NCBI GenBank assembly: GCA_028284345.1
Contig: JANQRY010000003.1
Span: 248,001-312,000 of the forward strand
DNA length: 64,000 nucleotides
From: Hyphococcus sp.
GTDB taxonomy: Bacteria > Pseudomonadota > Alphaproteobacteria > Caulobacterales > Parvularculaceae
Direction of reading: 5' to 3'
Shown one piece after another: positions 26,869-37,057 of the stretch (position 1 is the stretch's first letter; each line of letters starts with the position of its first letter). The notes beneath the pieces were generated by a model. That model had not been told where the DNA came from and searched no databases. It saw nothing but the letters and a program-made list of their open reading frames with translations. A program made the translations under genes and the position numbers.

Positions 26869-27912
26869 TCAGGCGAGCGCTTCTGCAATGCGTCCGGCGA
26901 ACGCCTTGCAGCCGTCGGTTCCGCCGATATCGGCGGTTCCGTGGCCGGCCGCGAGCGCCGCTTCAACGGCGTTTTCAATCGCGGCGGCCGCATCCGGCGC
27001 GGCGAGGCTGATACGGAACATCATAGCCGCGGAGAGAATGGCGCCGACGGGATTCGCTTTGTCCTCGCCGGCGATGTCAGGCGCGGAGCCGTGGATCGGC
27101 TCATAAAGCCCCGCCTTGCCGGCGCCGATCGAGGCGGACGGCGCAAGCCCGATGGATGCGGCGATCACCGAAGCTTCGTCGCTCAAGATATCGCCGAACA
27201 TATTTTCCGTCAGGATCACATCGAAACGCGCCGGCGCCTGGATCAGTTTCATGGCCATGGCGTCGACGAGTTCGTGGTCAAGGTCGACATCGGAAAAGTC
27301 CGCGTCGCGCAACGCAATCACCGCCTTGCGCCATAACCGGCTGGTCGCCAGCACATTCGCCTTGTCGACCGACGTGACGCGCCCACCCCGCGCGCGCGCC
27401 GCCTCGAAGGCGACGCAGGCGACGCGCTCAACTTCTTCCCGGGAATAGGCGCATTCATCGCGCGCGATTTCGTCCCCTTCCTCGCGCGCGCCAAAATAAA
27501 TGCCGCCGGTCAGCTCGCGCACGATCAAGAGGTCAACGCCTTCCGCGCGCTCCGGGGTCAGCGGCGATTTTGCTTCATGGCCTTTGAAGATTTTGACCGG
27601 CCGCAGATTGGCGAACAGGCCAAGTTCTTTTCGCAGCGCGAGCAGTCCCTGTTCCGGGCGTTTCAGCCCGCCGTCCCATTTCGGCCCGCCGACGGCGCCC
27701 AAAAGAATGGCGTCGGCTTCAGCGCATGCGTCCCGCGTCGCCGCCGGAAACGGATCGTCGTGATGGTCGATGGCGACGCCGCCGAAATCGCAACCGATAA
27801 AGCCCAGCGCAATATCAAATTTGGCCGCCGCGGCCTCGCTGACCATGCGGGCGGCGCCAGCGACTTCGGGGCCGACGCCGTCGCCGGGCAAATAGGCAAT
27901 TCTGTGCGTCAT
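26869..27912 (-). CDS. leuB: 3-isopropylmalate dehydrogenase
   Basis: 347 residues. Family motifs are YLPGDGVGPEVAGAARMV at the start, LLGAVGGPKWDG, LRKELGLFANLRPVK, ELTGGIYFG, and the metal/NAD region GLYEPIHGSAPDIAGEDKANPVGAILSAAMM. It oxidatively decarboxylates 3-isopropylmalate to 2-oxoisocaproate in leucine synthesis. It starts in an ATGA overlap with the leuD stop and is last gene of the ilv-leu operon. Confidence 0.97.
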   Translation of the reverse strand: MTHRIAYLPGDGVGPEVAGAARMVSEAAAAKFDIALGFIGCDFGGVAIDHHDDPFPAATRDACAEADAILLGAVGGPKWDGGLKRPEQGLLALRKELGLFANLRPVKIFKGHEAKSPLTPERAEGVDLLIVRELTGGIYFGAREEGDEIARDECAYSREEVERVACVAFEAARARGGRVTSVDKANVLATSRLWRKAVIALRDADFSDVDLDHELVDAMAMKLIQAPARFDVILTENMFGDILSDEASVIAASIGLAPSASIGAGKAGLYEPIHGSAPDIAGEDKANPVGAILSAAMMFRISLAAPDAAAAIENAVEAALAAGHGTADIGGTDGCKAFAGRIAEALA

Positions 27913-28490
27913 GGGCGCGCGCTTTCGAAGGCTTTAATGGCGTCGATCTGGTTGAGCAGATGACCGAGCGGGTCGACGCCGTCAAGGAGGCAACGGCGGG
28001 CGAAAGGTTCGACCTCGAACACAGCCTGCCAGTCATCGCCAAAACGAACGGTCTGACTTTCAAGATCCACGCAGACCTCCGCCCCCGGGGCGCTCAGCAA
28101 TTCGCGATGGGTCTTTTGATCGACTTCCACCGGCAACAAACCGTTTTTCAGCGCGTTGCTTTTAAAGATGTCCGCGATGTCGGAACTGATCACGGCGCGA
28201 AAGCCGAAGTCATAAAGCGCCCAGGGCGCGTGTTCCCGCGACGAGCCGCAGCCGAAATTCGCGCCGGCGACGAGTATTTTATGGGACGCCGCGTCAACGC
28301 CGTTCAACGCGGATGAATTTTTCGGCGCGCCGTTTTCGTCATATCGCCAGTCATAGAAGGCGGCCTTGCCGAGCCCTTCCCGCGAGGTGGTGGTTAAAAA
28401 CCGCGCCGGGATAATCTGGTCGGTGTCGATGTTTTCCTGACGCATCACAACCGTGCGCGAGATCAACGTGCGGATCGGTTCAAACCCCAT
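27909..28490 (-). CDS. leuD: 3-isopropylmalate dehydratase small subunit
   Basis: 193 residues from ATG 28490; the track ORF extends upstream into leuC. It shows the small-subunit swivelling-domain pattern: [34 protein letters not shown] and [23 protein letters not shown]. With LeuC it isomerises 2- to 3-isopropylmalate. The start overlaps the leuC stop by 11 bp and the end overlaps leuB by 4 bp. Confidence 0.96.
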   Translation of the reverse strand: MGFEPIRTLISRTVVMRQENIDTDQIIPARFLTTTSREGLGKAAFYDWRYDENGAPKNSSALNGVDAASHKILVAGANFGCGSSREHAPWALYDFGFRAVISSDIADIFKSNALKNGLLPVEVDQKTHRELLSAPGAEVCVDLESQTVRFGDDWQAVFEVEPFARRCLLDGVDPLGHLLNQIDAIKAFESARP

Positions 28491-29895
28491 CGGTTTCCTC
28501 CAAAAAAGGACGCGGATCGGCGATGCGGCCTTCGATGGCGCTAGCCGCCGCCGTCGCCGGGCTCGCCAGCACGGTTCTAACGCCTTTGCCCTGACGGCCG
28601 ATGAAATTGCGGTTCGACGTTGAGACCACAAGATCGCCCGGCGCGCCCGCATCGCCGTTCATGGCGATGCACATGGAACAGCCCGGTTCGCGCCATTCGG
28701 CCCCGGCTTCGAGAAATATCTTGTCGAGACCTTCTTCCTCGGCGGCGCGGCGCACGGCTTCCGAGCCCGGCACGACCAGCGCAATGACGCCGTCGCGCAC
28801 CTTGCGCCCGCGCATGACGCCGGCGGCGAGGCGCAGATCGGAAAGGCGCGAATTCGTGCAGCTTCCGATGAAGACGCGGTCAACCTTGTTTTCCGTAAAC
28901 GGACGGTCTCCCTCGAACCGCATATAATCGGCGGCGCGGCGCGCTTCTTCCGTCGTCGGCGCCGGCGCGACGGCGTCCACCGGCGCGGCCGCATCCGGCG
29001 AGACGCCATAGGTAATCATCGGCGCGAGCGCGCTTGCGTCGATGGCGACTTCCTTGTCAAACGCTGCGCCGTCTTCGGTGGGCAGGGTTCGCCAGTCTTC
29101 CAGCGCGGCTTGCCAGGCCTCGCCCGACGGCGCGCGATCGCGCCCCTCAAGCCAGGCGAAGGTCGTCCCATCCGGCGCCACCATGCCGAACCGGGCGCCC
29201 GCCTCGATCGACATATTGCAGAGCGTCATCCGTCCTTCCATGGACAGCGCCTCAACCGCCGGGCCGGCGAATTCCACCGCATAGCCCTGCCCGCCATCGG
29301 CGCCGATCTCCGCTATGACCGCGAGCGCCATGTCCTTTGCCGTGACGCCCGCGGGCGTCGCGCCCTCAAACACGACGCGCATGGATTTCGGTTTCCGCTG
29401 CAAGACGCATTGCATCGCCAGCACGTGCCCGACTTCCGTTGTGCCGATGCCGAACGCGAGGGCGCCGAACGCCCCATGGGTCGACGTATGGCTGTCGCCG
29501 CAGACGATGGTCTTGCCGGGCTGGGTCAAACCAAGCTCCGGCCCGATCACATGGACAATGCCCCGGCGCGGATCGCCCATGCCGAAAAGTTCAACGCCAT
29601 GGGTCTCGCAGTTTGCAATCAGGGTTTCAACCTGGGCCTTCGCCTCCGCCGTCGCATAGGGAAGCTCGCCGTTTTCATCCGCCGGCAATGTCGGCGTCGA
29701 GTGATCGAGCGTGCCAATCGTAAGGTCGGGACGGCGCACTTTCAGTCCCCGTTCATTGAGAACCGAGAAGGCTTGCGGCGACGTCACTTCATGAATGAGA
29801 TGAAGGTCAATGAACAGGACCGCCGGGCTGTCGCTTGTTTCATCAACGACGACATGGCGTTCCCACAATTTGTCGAATAACGATTTCGCAGTCAT
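28480..29895 (-). CDS. leuC: 3-isopropylmalate dehydratase large subunit
   Basis: 471 residues, standard length. Aconitase-type 4Fe-4S ligands are visible in [14 protein letters not shown] and in [11 protein letters not shown]. Other motifs are [12 protein letters not shown] near the start and [29 protein letters not shown]. It starts 8 bp after leuA. Confidence 0.97.
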   Translation of the reverse strand: MTAKSLFDKLWERHVVVDETSDSPAVLFIDLHLIHEVTSPQAFSVLNERGLKVRRPDLTIGTLDHSTPTLPADENGELPYATAEAKAQVETLIANCETHGVELFGMGDPRRGIVHVIGPELGLTQPGKTIVCGDSHTSTHGAFGALAFGIGTTEVGHVLAMQCVLQRKPKSMRVVFEGATPAGVTAKDMALAVIAEIGADGGQGYAVEFAGPAVEALSMEGRMTLCNMSIEAGARFGMVAPDGTTFAWLEGRDRAPSGEAWQAALEDWRTLPTEDGAAFDKEVAIDASALAPMITYGVSPDAAAPVDAVAPAPTTEEARRAADYMRFEGDRPFTENKVDRVFIGSCTNSRLSDLRLAAGVMRGRKVRDGVIALVVPGSEAVRRAAEEEGLDKIFLEAGAEWREPGCSMCIAMNGDAGAPGDLVVSTSNRNFIGRQGKGVRTVLASPATAAASAIEGRIADPRPFLEETDGV

Positions 29896-29903
29896 GACAC
29901 GCC

Positions 29904-31466
29904 TCAGGAAACGTTTTCGATTTCAGACGATGAAGACCGTCCGGTCTGAACCGCGGCCGCCTGATTGACCGCAGCCACGAACGCGGCGACGGCGGCGTCG
30001 GCAATGTCGACTTCTTCGGCCTTGCCGGAGAATTGCTCGTCGCCGACATCGATAACGGCTTCGGCGCGCACGACGCCCTCCGTCGCCACATGGTGAAGGT
30101 CGAGAATGCTAATGCGCGCCGGCACGCCGGTGATGGCGCACACCGCCGCAAACGCCGCATCGATCGGCCCCTCGCCGCGGTGACGCACGGTGCGCCGGTC
30201 GCCATTGTCATGCTCCATCGTGATGCGGGCGTGGGGGCGGGTCTCGCCCTCCATATCCACATGCAGTTCCGTCTTGCGCATGCGCCACGGCCCGATGCGG
30301 CCGTCGCTTTCGGCGTTGCCCGTGAGCAGCTTGACGAGATCGGCGTCGGTCACTTCGCGGCACGTGTCGGCGAGGCGTTTAAAGGCGGGAAAGATGTCCT
30401 CGATTTTTTGCTTCGACACCTTGAAGCCGAGCGTCTTCGCCCGCGCCATGACGGCGTGCTTGCCGGAATGCTTGCCCAGCACGATGGAGTTGGAGGGCAT
30501 GCCCACCGATTCCGCATCCATGATTTCATAGGTGCGCTTGTCGGCGAGAACGCCGTGCTGATGAATGCCCGCCTCGTGGGCGAACGCGTTCTTGCCGACA
30601 ATCGCTTTGTTGCGCGGAATCGGATTGTGGGTGACGCGCGACAGGGCGCGGCTCGCCGGGTAGAGCTTGGTCGTGTCGATTTGCGTCGCGCACTGGAAGA
30701 AATCCCGCCGCGTCGCCAGCGCCATCACCGCTTCTTCCATGGAGCAATTGCCGGCGCGTTCGCCAATGCCGTTAATGGCGCACTCGATCTGGCGGGCGCC
30801 GCCGCGCACCGCCGCCAGCGAATTGGCCACCGCCATGCCGAGATCGTCATGGCAATGAACGGAGAACGTCACGTCCTTTGCGCCGGGAACGGTGTCGATC
30901 AGGAAGCGGAAGAGGTCGGTGATTTCTTCCGGCGTCGTATAGCCCACCGTATCGGGAATATTGATGGTCTTGGCGCCGGCTTCGATCGCCGCCTGCACTG
31001 CCTCGGCGAGATAGTCGCGTTCGGTGCGAATGGCGTCTTCCGGCGAAAACTCAACGTCGTCGCAGGCCGAACAAGCATAGGCGACGGTTTGCGATATCGC
31101 CTTCAGGATCTCATCCTTCGACATTTTCAGCTTGGCGTCGCGATGAAGCGGGCTCGTGCCGATAAAGGTGTGAATGCGTTTCTTGCGCGCAGGCTCCAAC
31201 GCCAGGGCCGAAGCGTCGATATCGGCCGGGTTGAGGCGCGACAGGGAGCAAATGCGCGGCCCTTCGATTTCTTCGGCGACGGTGCGGATCGACGCCGCGT
31301 CGCCGGGGGAAGCCGCAGCAAAGCCCGCTTCCAGAATATCGACATTCGCCGCCGCCAGCGCGCGCGCGACAACCAGCTTGGCGTCGGTGGACATGGAAAA
31401 CCCCGGCGCCTGTTCGCCGTCACGCAGGGTCGTATCGAAAATCTTTACGTGTGGTTCGTCGGTCAT
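29904..31466 (-). CDS. leuA: 2-isopropylmalate synthase
   Basis: 520 residues. The N-terminal TIM barrel (about 1-280) opens with [16 protein letters not shown] and carries the metal-binding HxH in [15 protein letters not shown] plus [11 protein letters not shown]-terminal LeuA allosteric domain (about 390-510) would bind leucine for feedback inhibition. AAGGAC lies upstream of the ATG. The 95-bp gap after ilvH holds a GAGGG/CCCTC hairpin but no convincing terminator, so read-through from ilvH is likely. Confidence 0.96.
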   Translation of the reverse strand: MTDEPHVKIFDTTLRDGEQAPGFSMSTDAKLVVARALAAANVDILEAGFAAASPGDAASIRTVAEEIEGPRICSLSRLNPADIDASALALEPARKKRIHTFIGTSPLHRDAKLKMSKDEILKAISQTVAYACSACDDVEFSPEDAIRTERDYLAEAVQAAIEAGAKTINIPDTVGYTTPEEITDLFRFLIDTVPGAKDVTFSVHCHDDLGMAVANSLAAVRGGARQIECAINGIGERAGNCSMEEAVMALATRRDFFQCATQIDTTKLYPASRALSRVTHNPIPRNKAIVGKNAFAHEAGIHQHGVLADKRTYEIMDAESVGMPSNSIVLGKHSGKHAVMARAKTLGFKVSKQKIEDIFPAFKRLADTCREVTDADLVKLLTGNAESDGRIGPWRMRKTELHVDMEGETRPHARITMEHDNGDRRTVRHRGEGPIDAAFAAVCAITGVPARISILDLHHVATEGVVRAEAVIDVGDEQFSGKAEEVDIADAAVAAFVAAVNQAAAVQTGRSSSSEIENVS

Positions 31467-31561
31467 GTGATTAGTCCTTACCTGTTGATCGTTTCTCGGC
31501 TCAACATGCGCGAGGGTCGGCCCTCACGCGGGACTAAGTCGATATGTGTAAACGCTTTCCA

Positions 31562-32128
31562 TCAGTCGCTCTCCGCGCCGCGGCGGATTGAAAGAACGCC
31601 GGTTCGCGAGACTTCCTTCAAGCCCAGCGGTTTCATCAGGTCAATAAACGCGGTGATCTTTTCCCGCGAGCCGGTTACTTCGAACACAAAGGACGAACGG
31701 GTCGTATCGATGACGCGGGCGCGGAAGATGTCGGCGACGCGCAACGACTCGACGCGATGGTCGCTTTCATTCAGGACCTTGACGAGCGCCAGTTCGCGCT
31801 CCAGCGCATCCGTCTCGGCAGTCACGTCGATGACGCGGCGAACCGGCACCAGCCGGCCGAGCTGCGCCTTGATCTGATCGATCTTCGCCGTCGTGCCGCG
31901 GGTGACGATGGTAATGCGCGAGGTGTGCTTTTCGACATCGGTCTCGGCGACCGTCAGGCTTTCAATGTTGTAGCCTCGCGCGGAAAAAAGCCCGACGACG
32001 CGCGAGAGCACGCCCGGTTCATTGTCGACAATGACGGCGATAATGGACTCCGCCGCCACGCCCTGATCGGGGCTGACCGGATAAACCGATTGCGACGGCG
32101 CCGCCTGTTGTGACTGGGAAGCGCTCAC
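31562..32128 (-). CDS. ilvH: Acetolactate synthase small (regulatory) subunit
   Basis: 188 residues. An N-terminal ACT domain (IIAVIVDNEPGVLSRVVGLFSARGYNIESLTVAETD) is followed by the IlvN/H C-terminal domain ending VSRTGVLSIRRG. It activates the catalytic subunit and mediates valine feedback. The start is GTG in a GTGA overlap with the ilvB stop. The Gln/Ser-rich first 20 residues are an extension before the ACT domain. Confidence 0.95.
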   Translation of the reverse strand: MSASQSQQAAPSQSVYPVSPDQGVAAESIIAVIVDNEPGVLSRVVGLFSARGYNIESLTVAETDVEKHTSRITIVTRGTTAKIDQIKAQLGRLVPVRRVIDVTAETDALERELALVKVLNESDHRVESLRVADIFRARVIDTTRSSFVFEVTGSREKITAFIDLMKPLGLKEVSRTGVLSIRRGAESD

Positions 32129-33936
32129 ACCAGCACCTTTCCTTCATCGCTGATCTCATCGCCCGTCACCTTGCCGCCGAGGAGCATCTCGTTATGCGCC
32201 GCGCCGGACGGGATCATCGGGAAGACGTTTTCTTCATGGGTCACAACACAGTCGAACAGCACCGGCTTATCGACGGCGATCATTTCTTTGATCTTGTCGT
32301 CCAGCTCGTCCGGCGTTTCGGCGCGCAGGCCCACGCCCCCATAGGCTTCGGCCAGCTTGACGAAATCCGGCAGGCTGTCGGAATAGGAATGGGAATAGCG
32401 CCCGCCATGGAGAAGTTCCTGCCACTGGCGCACCATGCCGAGATAGGCATTGTTCAGGATAAAGATCTTGATCGGCAGGTCGTACTGAACCGCGGCTGAC
32501 ATTTCCTGCATGGTCATCTGCACGGACGCATCGCCGGCGATGTCAATGACCAGCGCGTCGGGGTACGCGACCTGCACGCCAAGCGCGGCGGGCAGTCCAT
32601 ATCCCATGGTGCCGAGGCCGCCGGAGGTCATCCAGCGATTGGGCTCTTCGAAGGAAAAGTGTTGCGCCGCCCACATCTGGTGCTGGCCGACTTCCGTCGT
32701 CACATAGACGTCCTTGCCGCGCGTCAGTTCATAAAGACGCTGCACCGCATGTTGCGGCTTGATGTGCTTGTCGCTGTTTTCAAAACTGTAGGACGCGCGC
32801 GCGCGCCAGCCGTCAATCTGCTTCAGCCAGTCGGCGATCCGGCCTTTGTCGTGCTTTTCTTTCTTCTCGCGCTTTTTCCATTCGTCATGAAGCGCTTCAA
32901 GGATGGCGCCCGCATCGCCGATAATCGGCAGGTCGACCGGCACGTTCTTGTTCACCGAGGACGGATCGATATCGATGTGGATCTTGCGCGAGCCCGGCGA
33001 AAAGGCGTCAAGCCGCCCGGTTACGCGATCGTCGAACCGCGCGCCGACGCAGATCATCAGATCGCAATCATGCATGGCGTTGTTGGCTTCGAGACTCCCA
33101 TGCATGCCGAGCATGCCCAGCCATTGGGGATCGGAGGCGGGAAAGGCGCCGAGGCCCATCAAGGTGGATGTCACCGGAAATCCGGCCGCGCGGGCGAGCG
33201 CGCGCAGCGCCGCGGACGCTTGCGGTCCGGCGTTGATGACGCCGCCGCCGGTATAGAAGACCGGTCGGCGCGCATAGCGCATCAGGTCGATCGCCTGGTC
33301 GATGTCGGCCGAATTGACGTCGGGAACGACAATGCAGTTCCGGTTCTTGGCGTTTTCGCGGCTCGTATAGGCCGCCTCCTCGAACTGCGTGTCCTTGGGA
33401 ATGTCGATCAGAACAGGACCCGGGCGCCCGCGCCGGGCCACATGAAACGCTTCGTGGACGACGCCGGAGAGTTCGGCCGCCGATTGCACCAGATAGTTAT
33501 GCTTGGTGCATGAACGGGTGATCCCCGTCGTATCGCATTCCTGAAAAGCGTCGGTGCCGATGAAGGCGCGCGCCACCTGGCCGGTGATGCAGACAACAGG
33601 AACGGAATCGAGCAGCGCATCGGCGAGACCGGTGACAGCGTTCGTGGCGCCCGGGCCGGAGGTGACCAGCACGACGCCAACCTTGCCGGTCGAACGCGCA
33701 TAGCCTTCGGCCGCATGAACGGCGCCCTGCTCATGGCGCATCAGAATGTGCTTGATCGTATCGCGCCGGATCAACGCGTCGTAAATCGGCAGCACGGCGC
33801 CGCCGGGATAACCGAAAATGACGTCGACGCCCTGTTCCTCGAGCGCATCGAGCAGGAGTTCCGCGCCCGGTTTCGCAACGCGGGCGGGCGCGCCTTTTTT
33901 GGTCCCGGCTTTCGGTTTCGCAGCGGCGTCGGCCAT
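32125..33936 (-). CDS. ilvB: Acetolactate synthase large (catalytic) subunit
   Basis: 603 residues. TPP-enzyme motifs are the catalytic Glu in RHEQGAVHAAEGYARSTGKVG, the FAD-side RFDDRVTGRLDAF, and the TPP/Mg motif GDASVQMTMQEMSAA...NNAYLGMVRQWQ. It condenses pyruvate to acetolactate or 2-oxobutyrate to acetohydroxybutyrate. The N-terminal 20 residues are Lys/Ala-rich. It starts 5 bp after ilvC. Confidence 0.97.
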   Translation of the reverse strand: MADAAAKPKAGTKKGAPARVAKPGAELLLDALEEQGVDVIFGYPGGAVLPIYDALIRRDTIKHILMRHEQGAVHAAEGYARSTGKVGVVLVTSGPGATNAVTGLADALLDSVPVVCITGQVARAFIGTDAFQECDTTGITRSCTKHNYLVQSAAELSGVVHEAFHVARRGRPGPVLIDIPKDTQFEEAAYTSRENAKNRNCIVVPDVNSADIDQAIDLMRYARRPVFYTGGGVINAGPQASAALRALARAAGFPVTSTLMGLGAFPASDPQWLGMLGMHGSLEANNAMHDCDLMICVGARFDDRVTGRLDAFSPGSRKIHIDIDPSSVNKNVPVDLPIIGDAGAILEALHDEWKKREKKEKHDKGRIADWLKQIDGWRARASYSFENSDKHIKPQHAVQRLYELTRGKDVYVTTEVGQHQMWAAQHFSFEEPNRWMTSGGLGTMGYGLPAALGVQVAYPDALVIDIAGDASVQMTMQEMSAAVQYDLPIKIFILNNAYLGMVRQWQELLHGGRYSHSYSDSLPDFVKLAEAYGGVGLRAETPDELDDKIKEMIAVDKPVLFDCVVTHEENVFPMIPSGAAHNEMLLGGKVTGDEISDEGKVLV

Positions 33937-33941
33937 TTTTT

Positions 33942-34955
33942 CTACTCGTCTTTTGTGTTGGCGCCCGGTTTCAGCCAGGACATCATTTCACGCAATTCCT
34001 TGCCGGTTTTCTCGATCGGATGATCAAGATCGGCCTGCAGCATCTGTTGATAGCGCGGTTTGCCCGCCTGGTTTTCAAGGATCCATTCGCGGGCGAAAGA
34101 CCCGTTCTGAATGTCTTTCAGAACTTCACGCATACGCTCTTTCGTCTCCGCGTTGATCACCCGCGGTCCGGACACGAAGTCGCCATACATGGCCGTTTCG
34201 GAAATGAATTCATGCATGCGCGTGATTCCGCCTTCGTAGAACAAGTCTACAATTAGCTTCAGTTCGTGAAGACATTCGTAATAGGCAATTTCCGGCTGGT
34301 AGCCGGCTTCCACCAGGGTTTCGAAGCCTGCGATAACAAGCTCCGACGCCCCGCCGCACAAGACCGCCTGTTCGCCGAAAAGGTCGGTTTCGGTTTCTTC
34401 CCTGAACGTCGTTTCAATAGCGCCGGCCGCCGTACCGCCGATCAGGCTGGCGTAAGCGAGCGCGCGCTCCTTGGCCTTGCCGGTGGCGTCCTGATGAACA
34501 GCGAACAGGCAGGGCACGCCCCGGCCGCGCTCATATTCGCGGCGGACGAGATCGCCGGGCCCCTTCGGCGCGACGAGAACAACGTCGACATTTTTCGGCG
34601 GCGTCACGCGACCATAAAGAACGGTAAAGCCGTGCGCGACGAGGACCGTGTCGCCCTCGCTCAAATTCGGTTCGATCTCCGCCTTGAAGATCTCTTCATG
34701 GGTCATGTCCGGCGTCAGGATGGCAATCAGCTTCGCCTGCTTGACGGCGCTGGCGATGCTCGTCGTTTCGAGCCCGTCTTCGGCGGCTTTCTTCGCGCCG
34801 GCGCCGCCGTCGCGCACGCCGACAATCACCTGACACCCCGACGCGGCGAGGTTCATCGCATGCGCGCGTCCCTGACTGCCATAGCCAATGACGGCGACCG
34901 GCGCGTCTTTCACCGCCGCCGGATTGGCGTCATTTTCCGTATAAAGCTTAATCAT
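33942..34955 (-). CDS. ilvC: Ketol-acid reductoisomerase, class I
   Basis: 337 residues, class I length. The NADPH-binding Rossmann motif is [20 protein letters not shown]; the metal/active region includes [31 protein letters not shown] and the knotted domain has [14 protein letters not shown]. It rearranges and reduces acetolactate to the dihydroxy acid. It lies 23 bp downstream of ilvD. Confidence 0.97.
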   Translation of the reverse strand: MIKLYTENDANPAAVKDAPVAVIGYGSQGRAHAMNLAASGCQVIVGVRDGGAGAKKAAEDGLETTSIASAVKQAKLIAILTPDMTHEEIFKAEIEPNLSEGDTVLVAHGFTVLYGRVTPPKNVDVVLVAPKGPGDLVRREYERGRGVPCLFAVHQDATGKAKERALAYASLIGGTAAGAIETTFREETETDLFGEQAVLCGGASELVIAGFETLVEAGYQPEIAYYECLHELKLIVDLFYEGGITRMHEFISETAMYGDFVSGPRVINAETKERMREVLKDIQNGSFAREWILENQAGKPRYQQMLQADLDHPIEKTGKELREMMSWLKPGANTKDE

Positions 34956-34978
34956 GATCTTTCCTTCTCTCTAATCCT

Positions 34979-36649
34979 TTAAGGCAATTCGATGGTGACG
35001 GCGCCTTTCGACGCCGAGGAAACAAGCCGGGCGAATTTATCAAAGGCGCCGCCCATTTTCCTTGGCGGTCGTGGTTTGATTTCCTTAGCCCGCGCCGCCC
35101 AGTCCACATCGGCGTCGATGCGGCGCCCTTCTGCGTCAATGGTGATGCGGTCGCCCTCTTTCAACAATCCGATCGGCCCGCCGACCGCCGCTTCCGGCGA
35201 GACGTGGCCGATAACGAAGCCGTGGCTGGCGCCGGAAAACCGGCCGTCCGTGATCAAGGCGACCTTACCGGCGAGCCCCTGCCCGGCGACGGCGGCGGTC
35301 ACGGCCAGCATTTCGCGCATGCCCGGCCCGCCTTTGGGGCCTTCATAGCGGATGACGACGACATCGCCCTTGACGATCTTGCCATGGGTAACGGCGTCGA
35401 AAGCTTCTTCCTCGCTTTCGAAAACCCGCGCCCGGCCCTCAAAGGCGCCGTCGCTGTAGCCGGCGGTTTTGAGAACGGCGCCCTCCGGCGCAACGTCGCC
35501 ATAGAGAATGCGCAGGCCCCCCGTTTCCTTGAACGGGTTCTCGACGCTGTGGACGACTTTCTGACCCGGCGCCTCTTCGGCGTTCGCCAGTTCCTCGAAC
35601 AGCGTCTTGCCGGTCACCGTCGGCGTATCAACGATCTTCCCGGCTTCCATCAGGCGTCTGCCAAAGAGCGGGTTTCCGCCCGCCGCATAGAGGTCTTTCG
35701 CAAGATACCGGCCGCCGGGCTTCAGATCCGTGATCACCGGCGTCGTGCGCGAGAGGGCGTCAAACTCGTCGATGGAAAAGGCGACGCCCGCCTCCGCGGC
35801 GATGGCCGGCAGGTGCAACACCGCATTGGTCGACCCGCCGCTGGCGACGACCGCGGTCGCCGCATTCCGGAGCGAGGCTTCGGTAATGAAAGACCGGGCC
35901 GTTTTTCCTTCCTGCGCCAGCGACGCGACGATGCGGCCACACCGTTCGGCTTCTTTGACCTTGGCGCTGGCGGTCGCCGGCGGATCGGCCGCGCCCATGG
36001 GACTGATCCCGAGAAAGGTCAGCGCCATGGCCATTGTATTCGCCGTGAACTGGCCGCCGCAGGCGCCGGCGCCCGGGCACGCCGCCCGTTCGATGGCGTC
36101 GAGTTCTTCGTCGTCGATATCGCCCTTGGCGTGGGCCCCGACGGCTTCGAACACATCCTGAATGGAAAGATCCCGGTCGCCGAGATGGCCGGGCATGATG
36201 GTGCCGCCATAGAGAACGACGCCCGGAATATCCATGCGCGCCAGCGCCATGGCGGCGGCGGGGATGGTCTTGTCGCAACCGACCAGAATGATCGCTGCGT
36301 CGAGGGAATGTCCGCGCACGGCGAGTTCAATCGAGTCCGCGATCAACTCGCGGCTCATCAGTGAGGCGCGCATGCCCTCCCCGCCCATGGTGATGCCGTC
36401 GGAAACGACGATGGTGTTAAAGTCGATGGGCGTCGCGCCGCCGGCGCGCACGCCGGCGCGCACTGGTTCGGCAAGGGCGCCGAGATGCAAATTGCACGGC
36501 GTCACCGTCGACCAGGTGTTGACGACCGCAATCATGGCCTGGGCGAAATCCTTGTCGCCATAACCCGCCGCGCGCAGCATCGCCCGCGCCGGCGCCTTTG
36601 CAGGGCCTTTTGTGATGGCGTCGGAGCGTTTGATTTTCAGTTCTGTCAT
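34979..36649 (-). CDS. ilvD: Dihydroxy-acid dehydratase
   Basis: 556 residues. Fe-S ligands are visible in [17 protein letters not shown] and [24 protein letters not shown]; the C-terminal [28 protein letters not shown] block is also present. It dehydrates dihydroxy acids to the keto-acid precursors of valine and isoleucine. It is the first structural gene of the operon and lies just past the attenuator. Confidence 0.97.
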   Translation of the reverse strand: MTELKIKRSDAITKGPAKAPARAMLRAAGYGDKDFAQAMIAVVNTWSTVTPCNLHLGALAEPVRAGVRAGGATPIDFNTIVVSDGITMGGEGMRASLMSRELIADSIELAVRGHSLDAAIILVGCDKTIPAAAMALARMDIPGVVLYGGTIMPGHLGDRDLSIQDVFEAVGAHAKGDIDDEELDAIERAACPGAGACGGQFTANTMAMALTFLGISPMGAADPPATASAKVKEAERCGRIVASLAQEGKTARSFITEASLRNAATAVVASGGSTNAVLHLPAIAAEAGVAFSIDEFDALSRTTPVITDLKPGGRYLAKDLYAAGGNPLFGRRLMEAGKIVDTPTVTGKTLFEELANAEEAPGQKVVHSVENPFKETGGLRILYGDVAPEGAVLKTAGYSDGAFEGRARVFESEEEAFDAVTHGKIVKGDVVVIRYEGPKGGPGMREMLAVTAAVAGQGLAGKVALITDGRFSGASHGFVIGHVSPEAAVGGPIGLLKEGDRITIDAEGRRIDADVDWAARAKEIKPRPPRKMGGAFDKFARLVSSASKGAVTIELP

Positions 36650-36695
36650 TCGTGAATTTCGCTATCGTTTCGCTGTCGTTTCGCTGTTGCCGGTC

Positions 36696-36726
36696 AAAAA
36701 AAATCCCGCTTCCTTTCGGGAGCGGG
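36696..36726 (-). terminator. ilv attenuator (rho-independent terminator)
   Basis: Read on the minus strand, CCCGCTCCCGAAAGGAAGCGGG folds into a stem with one mismatch and is followed by ATTTTTTTT. It lies about 47 bp before the ilvD ATG, in the leader and downstream of a Leu/Val/Ile-rich reading frame. An upstream GGGAGCGG can pair perfectly with the CCGCTCCC of its left arm to give an antiterminator. Confidence 0.9.
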
Positions 36727-36752
36727 CTGTCTGGAGATCGTGTGTGCGTTCG

Positions 36753-36896
36753 TTAACGCGCTCGCTCCATGGCCGCTCCCCGGACGGGGCTGATAAGGAC
36801 TACGAGAAGAAGGACGAGGACCAGCGCGAGCGGCAGCGAAGTCGCGGACAACTCCGCGACATCGCCGATCCCTCCCTGATGCAGTATGCTCTGCAC
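36753..36896 (-). CDS. ilvL: ilv operon leader peptide (attenuation), start uncertain
   Basis: The frame reads ...TSLPLALVLVLLLVVLISPVRGAAMERAR and stops at TAA 36753. Thirteen of the fifteen codons 36836-36792 encode Leu, Val or Ile, as expected of a ribosome-stalling leader. The tail resembles the enteric ilv leader. The start shown is a GTG. A strong GGGAGGG ribosome site instead precedes an ATG (36862) in a different frame, so the real start is unsettled. Region 36650-37057 holds no other gene. Confidence 0.65.
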   Translation of the reverse strand: MQSILHQGGIGDVAELSATSLPLALVLVLLLVVLISPVRGAAMERAR

Positions 36897-37057
36897 TGAC
36901 TTGACCTTTTTTGCTGCGTCGCAAACGCTGCAACGCGGAACCGGCTTTACAACAGCTTTACGTCAAAACACAACCATAAACTGGCTGGTTTCATCAATTA
37001 ATTTGCGGGCGCTGTCGAATTTGCGACATATTTAGCATGATCTGCCATCGCCCGCCG

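Noticed and set aside
31467-31561. Separate leuA leader or T-box
   Set aside because: A GAGGG/CCCTC hairpin and a tiny MLSRETINR frame exist, but there is no Leu run, U-tract or T-box sequence.
36694-36933. 79-residue minus ORF in the ilv leader
   Set aside because: It is in a different frame from the Leu/Val/Ile run, is Arg-rich and runs through the terminator stem.
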